This document shows, piece by piece, positions 61,503 through 64,000 of a stretch of DNA of 64,000 nt. A model generated the notes under the pieces. It was not told the origin of the DNA, did not search any database, and saw only the letters and a list, made by a program, of their open reading frames with translations. The stretch lies in assembly GCF_000719135.1 (NCBI RefSeq), contig NZ_JOEK01000010.1:1-64000 (forward strand), written 5' to 3'. The stretch is from Streptomyces avicenniae. GTDB lineage: Bacteria; Actinomycetota; Actinomycetes; Streptomycetales; Streptomycetaceae. Both the position numbers and the translations under genes were made by a program. The first letter of the stretch is position 1, and the number at the start of each line of letters is the position of its first letter.

Positions 61503-62521
61503 CCACACCGGCCACGCCCGCACAGCCCGCGCTCAACCAACTCGCCACCACACAGCGGGTCAACGTCCTGCGGATCGGACCGCGCACCGCCGTCGTCCTG
61601 ACCCTGGCCAGCCTCATCGGGCTCGCCATGTTCTGCTGGCCACTCCTCTCCCCACCCGAACCCCAGGCCATCGCCCACAGCGGCCACGCGCCGCTGCTCT
61701 TCGCCCTCCTCCTCCCCGTCGTGCTCGCCGTCGTCCTGGCCGAGATCACGGAGGGCGGCCTCGACCCGAAGGCCCTCGCCCTCCTCGGCGTCCTTGCCGC
61801 AGTCAACGCCGCCCTCCGCCCTCTCGGCGCGGGCACCGCCGGTATCGAGACCGTCTTCTTCCTCCTCATCCTGGCCGGGCGGGTCTTCGGCCCGGGCTTC
61901 GGCTTCGCGCTCGGCACCCTCTCCCTCTTCGCCTCCGCCCTGCTGACCGCCGGTGTCGGGCCCTGGCTCCCGTTCCAGATGATGGCGGCGGGCTGGGTCG
62001 GCCTCGGCGCCGGTCTCCTCCCACGCCGCGCGCACGGCCGCGCGGAGATCGTCCTGCTCTCCTGCTACGGGGTCGTGGCCGCCTACGCCTTCGGCCTGGT
62101 GATGAACCTCTGGTTCTGGCCCTACGCCACCGGCGACGCCACCGAACTGTCCATCGACCCCGAGGCGGGCATCCTCACCAACCTGCACACCTTCGGCATC
62201 TACACCCTGATGACCTCCACCCTTGGTTGGGACACCGGACGGGCCGTCACCACCGCCGCCGCCATCGCCGTCCTCGGCCCTGCCGTACTCACGACACTGC
62301 GCCGCGCAGCCCGCCGTGCCGCCTTCGACGCCCCCGTCACCTTCGCGACCCCACCCACCGGGGCCGAGCCGCCTACCGAGCCGTTCCCCGTCGCACCGAC
62401 GACCTCCGCCGCCCCGTCCGTGCCCATCACGACGACTGCTGCCTCACCTCCCCGGGCCGCGGCCCGCCCCGCCCACCGTCCTCGCCCGACCCCTCCCGCA
62501 CGGTCTCCCGACGCCGGTTGA
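61499..62521 (+). CDS. ECF transporter S component (predicted corrinoid binding)
   Basis: 340 aa with about six membrane helices. The Ala-rich helices and GRVFGPGFGFALGTLSLFASALLTAGVG (Gly-rich, ECF S-component type), then PFQMMAAGWVGLGAGLLPRR, are characteristic. The N-terminal cytoplasmic stretch and a long Pro/Thr/Ala tail flank the fold. The ligand is inferred to be cobalamin or a precursor from the riboswitch and not from the protein itself. It overlaps the ATPase gene and is the last gene of the operon. Confidence 0.85.
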   Translation: MTTPATPAQPALNQLATTQRVNVLRIGPRTAVVLTLASLIGLAMFCWPLLSPPEPQAIAHSGHAPLLFALLLPVVLAVVLAEITEGGLDPKALALLGVLAAVNAALRPLGAGTAGIETVFFLLILAGRVFGPGFGFALGTLSLFASALLTAGVGPWLPFQMMAAGWVGLGAGLLPRRAHGRAEIVLLSCYGVVAAYAFGLVMNLWFWPYATGDATELSIDPEAGILTNLHTFGIYTLMTSTLGWDTGRAVTTAAAIAVLGPAVLTTLRRAARRAAFDAPVTFATPPTGAEPPTEPFPVAPTTSAAPSVPITTTAASPPRAAARPAHRPRPTPPARSPDAG

Positions 62522-63048
62522 CGCCCCGCGACAGCTCGGCGCGCCGAGCCCGGCCGCACGGCAGCACTCCGGGCCGCCCCTTCCTCCCACACCGTTCCGC
62601 CCCGCCGGGTGCGGCGCATCCGGTCCGTGTGACCTCGTCCGAAGGGCAGGCCCGCGGGAGGGGCACCGACGGAGCGGGAGCCGGTACGTTCCTGGGGGCT
62701 TCGCCCCACTTCTTCACCGATGTCTTCATGCCGTCGAGTCTGCCGGTTACCCAGCGTGTCCGTGTGAAGTTATCCACAGCTGGGCCGGTAAGGAAGACAG
62801 TCTGATGAGCGGGGGCGAGGCGGCGGGCCAGCCGCCCTTGCGATCGGCCAAGGAAGGCCCCGGGCCGGGCCCGGCCGCGCCCCCGCCTCCGTGCTGCCGG
62901 GCAGCCCGCCGTGCGACCCGACGCCCCAGGTCAGTGCCATGATGCGGTTGGTGGGGGACGGCCCTCGTCGCGACGCCGGACCGCCCGCCGGGGCGTGAAC
63001 GCCTTCCTCCTCGTCGCGACGTCAGTTCCGCCCGGTACCCTGCCCGGC
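62522..63048. other. 527-bp gap without a supported gene
   Basis: Contains a 16-bp palindrome (GCTCGGCGCGCCGAGC at 62534-62549), a consensus DnaA box TTATCCACA at 62770-62778, and two doubtful short ORFs: 62805-62942 (+, 45 aa, with AAGGA upstream) and a minus-strand frame starting at 62729 (MKTSVKKWGEAPRN). None can be confirmed. Confidence 0.4.
63036..63041 (+). promoter_or_regulatory. -10 box for the leaderless terminal gene
   Basis: TACCCT ends 7 nt before ATG 63049 and no ribosome-binding site is present. Confidence 0.45.
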
Positions 63049-63909
63049 ATGACAGGACAACCGAGCACGCCGGCGGGCTGGTACGCAGATCCACAGGGCA
63101 CCCCGAACCAGCTCCGCTGGTGGGACGGGAGCACGTGGACCGACCACACCCACGCCGGAGCGGCGTCAAAGCAGCCAGGCACCCCCCAGGCCCAGCCCCA
63201 GCAGGCCCCCCAGCCGCAACACCCGTCCCAGCCGCCGCACGCCGCCCCCGGCTACGCGCAGCCGCAGGCCCAGTCAGGCATCGGCGCCGCACCCGCCGGT
63301 GTGAGCGGCGGCTCCCTGTTCACCGAGCCCGTACTCGTCGTGAACCAGAAGACCAAGCTGATCGAGGTCACCAACGAGTACAGCGTCTTCGACCAGCACG
63401 GCCGGACGATAGGCACGGTCACCCAGGTCGGCCAGAGCACCCTGCGCAAGGTCGCACGTGTCCTGACCAGCTTCGACCAGTTCATGACGCACCGGCTGGA
63501 GATACGCGACGCCCACGGGCAGCCCCAGCTGATGCTCACCCGCCCGGCCAAGTTCATCAAGTCCCGGGTGGTCGTCGCCCGCCCCGACGGGCAGCCGGTG
63601 GGCGAGATAGTCCAGCAGAACGCGATCGGCAAGATCCACTTCTCGATCGAGGCCGGTGGCCAGAAGATCGGCGCGCTCCAGGCCGAGAACTGGCGCGCGT
63701 GGAACTTCAGCGTCACGGACCACACCGGCGGCGAGGTGGCCCGTATCACCAAGACCTGGGAAGGTCTGGCGAAGACGATGTTCACCACGGCCGACAACTA
63801 CGTCCTCCAGATCCACCGCCAGCTGTCCGACCCGCTGCTGAGCCTCGTCGTCGCCACCGCCCTGACCGTGGACACGGCCCTCAAGCAGGACTCGCGGGGA
63901 CTCGGCTGA
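63049..63909 (+). CDS. DUF2510 plus scramblase/LURP-like domain protein
   Basis: 286 aa. An N-terminal DUF2510 module (AGWYADPQGTPNQLRWWDG then TWTDHTH) is followed by a Gln/Pro-rich linker (QAQPQQAPQPQHPSQPP) and a C-terminal domain of the phospholipid-scramblase/LURP-one-like type: LVVNQKTKLIEVTNEYSVFD, RLEIRDAHGQPQLMLTRPAK and VGEIVQQNAIGKIHFSIEAG. The last part could be a membrane-associated beta-barrel and helix. Function unknown, perhaps at the membrane surface. An upstream in-frame start exists without support. Confidence 0.85.
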   Translation: MTGQPSTPAGWYADPQGTPNQLRWWDGSTWTDHTHAGAASKQPGTPQAQPQQAPQPQHPSQPPHAAPGYAQPQAQSGIGAAPAGVSGGSLFTEPVLVVNQKTKLIEVTNEYSVFDQHGRTIGTVTQVGQSTLRKVARVLTSFDQFMTHRLEIRDAHGQPQLMLTRPAKFIKSRVVVARPDGQPVGEIVQQNAIGKIHFSIEAGGQKIGALQAENWRAWNFSVTDHTGGEVARITKTWEGLAKTMFTTADNYVLQIHRQLSDPLLSLVVATALTVDTALKQDSRGLG

Positions 63910-64000
63910 CCGGTGCCGCCGACTGGCCCCACCCGGCCGACCGCGCCCGCCCCCCTCCACGAGCGCCGGTCGGCCCCGCCGCGCACCTGGCTCCCGCGAG

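Noticed and set aside
62534..62549. 16-bp palindrome as terminator of the ECF operon
   Set aside because: The palindrome has no loop, so it cannot fold into a stable hairpin without opening several pairs.
62427..62729. Minus-strand ORF starting MKTSVKKWGEAPRN
   Set aside because: The start looks plausible, but the rest is Arg/Gly-rich and overlaps the 3' end of the S-component gene. No promoter or site supports it.
62805..62942. 45-aa ORF with a weak ribosome-binding site
   Set aside because: Pro/Arg-rich, no homology recognised, and no coding signature; kept only as a remark in the gap entry.
1..64000. CRISPR arrays, tRNA or rRNA genes, insertion sequences, prophage
   Set aside because: No regularly spaced repeats, no tRNA-like cloverleaf or CCA-type ends in the gaps, and no transposase or integrase frames were found by reading.

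Overview
The window reads as chromosome from a Streptomyces-type actinomycete. The DNA is very GC-rich with G/C at nearly all third codon positions, GTG starts are common, and the gene order metH - arc/dop/pup/prcBA/pafA - pafBC/tatAC - helY - infC/rpmI/rplT - pheST matches what I remember of the Streptomyces core chromosome. No tRNA, rRNA, insertion sequence, prophage or CRISPR array was seen.

Left part (1-8 kb): the 3' end of metH, a HAD phosphatase, an orphan peptide-binding lipoprotein, a LuxR-type response regulator, a RecB-type nuclease, a site-2 protease with CBS domains, the tRNA m1A58 methyltransferase and a small ferredoxin. Proteasome block (8-18 kb): the complete Pup-proteasome pathway, with arc (AAA unfoldase), dop (Pup deamidase/depupylase), pup, prcB, prcA and pafA (Pup ligase). 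A LacI regulator and an MFS transporter lie between prcA and pafA. Next come two FKBP isomerases, the WYL regulators pafB and pafC, a 79-aa membrane protein, tatA and tatC, a lipid kinase and the helicase helY (18-27 kb).

Middle (27-38 kb): an accessory-like series with a small HTH regulator carrying two palindromic operators, a serine hydrolase, a 5'-3' exonuclease, a CPA2 antiporter preceded by a 15-codon leader ORF, a DsbA-like protein, a DUF2510 membrane protein, a mycosin-like protease with a membrane partner, a class A beta-lactamase-like protein, SseB, an aquaporin and DUF1844. Translation block (38-46 kb): an attenuator-type leader, infC with a non-AUG start, rpmI, rplT, a SpoU methyltransferase, a PAS-type histidine kinase, and pheS-pheT.

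Right part (46-64 kb): an SDR, a stand-alone LigD polymerase domain divergent from ku, a 3-hydroxyacyl-CoA dehydrogenase, a Tat-signal glycosidase-like protein, a visibly decaying EamA/MocR pair, an acyltransferase, a histidine-phosphatase-fold protein without its catalytic histidines, and a WYL regulator divergent from a FAD oxidoreductase. A cobalamin riboswitch then heads a four-gene overlapping operon (secreted DUF4430 protein, EcfT, double ATPase, S component) that I predict imports corrinoid. The window ends with a DUF2510/scramblase-like protein.

The observations I rate highest are the riboswitch-controlled DUF4430-ECF operon, a 51-nt perfect identity between dop and pafA, the palindromic operator that overlaps a stop codon, the infC attenuator with its ATC start, and the decaying transporter/regulator pair. 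No wholly new system could be proved from sequence alone. Start codons were chosen by ribosome-binding site, family alignment and promoter position, and the less certain ones are flagged.
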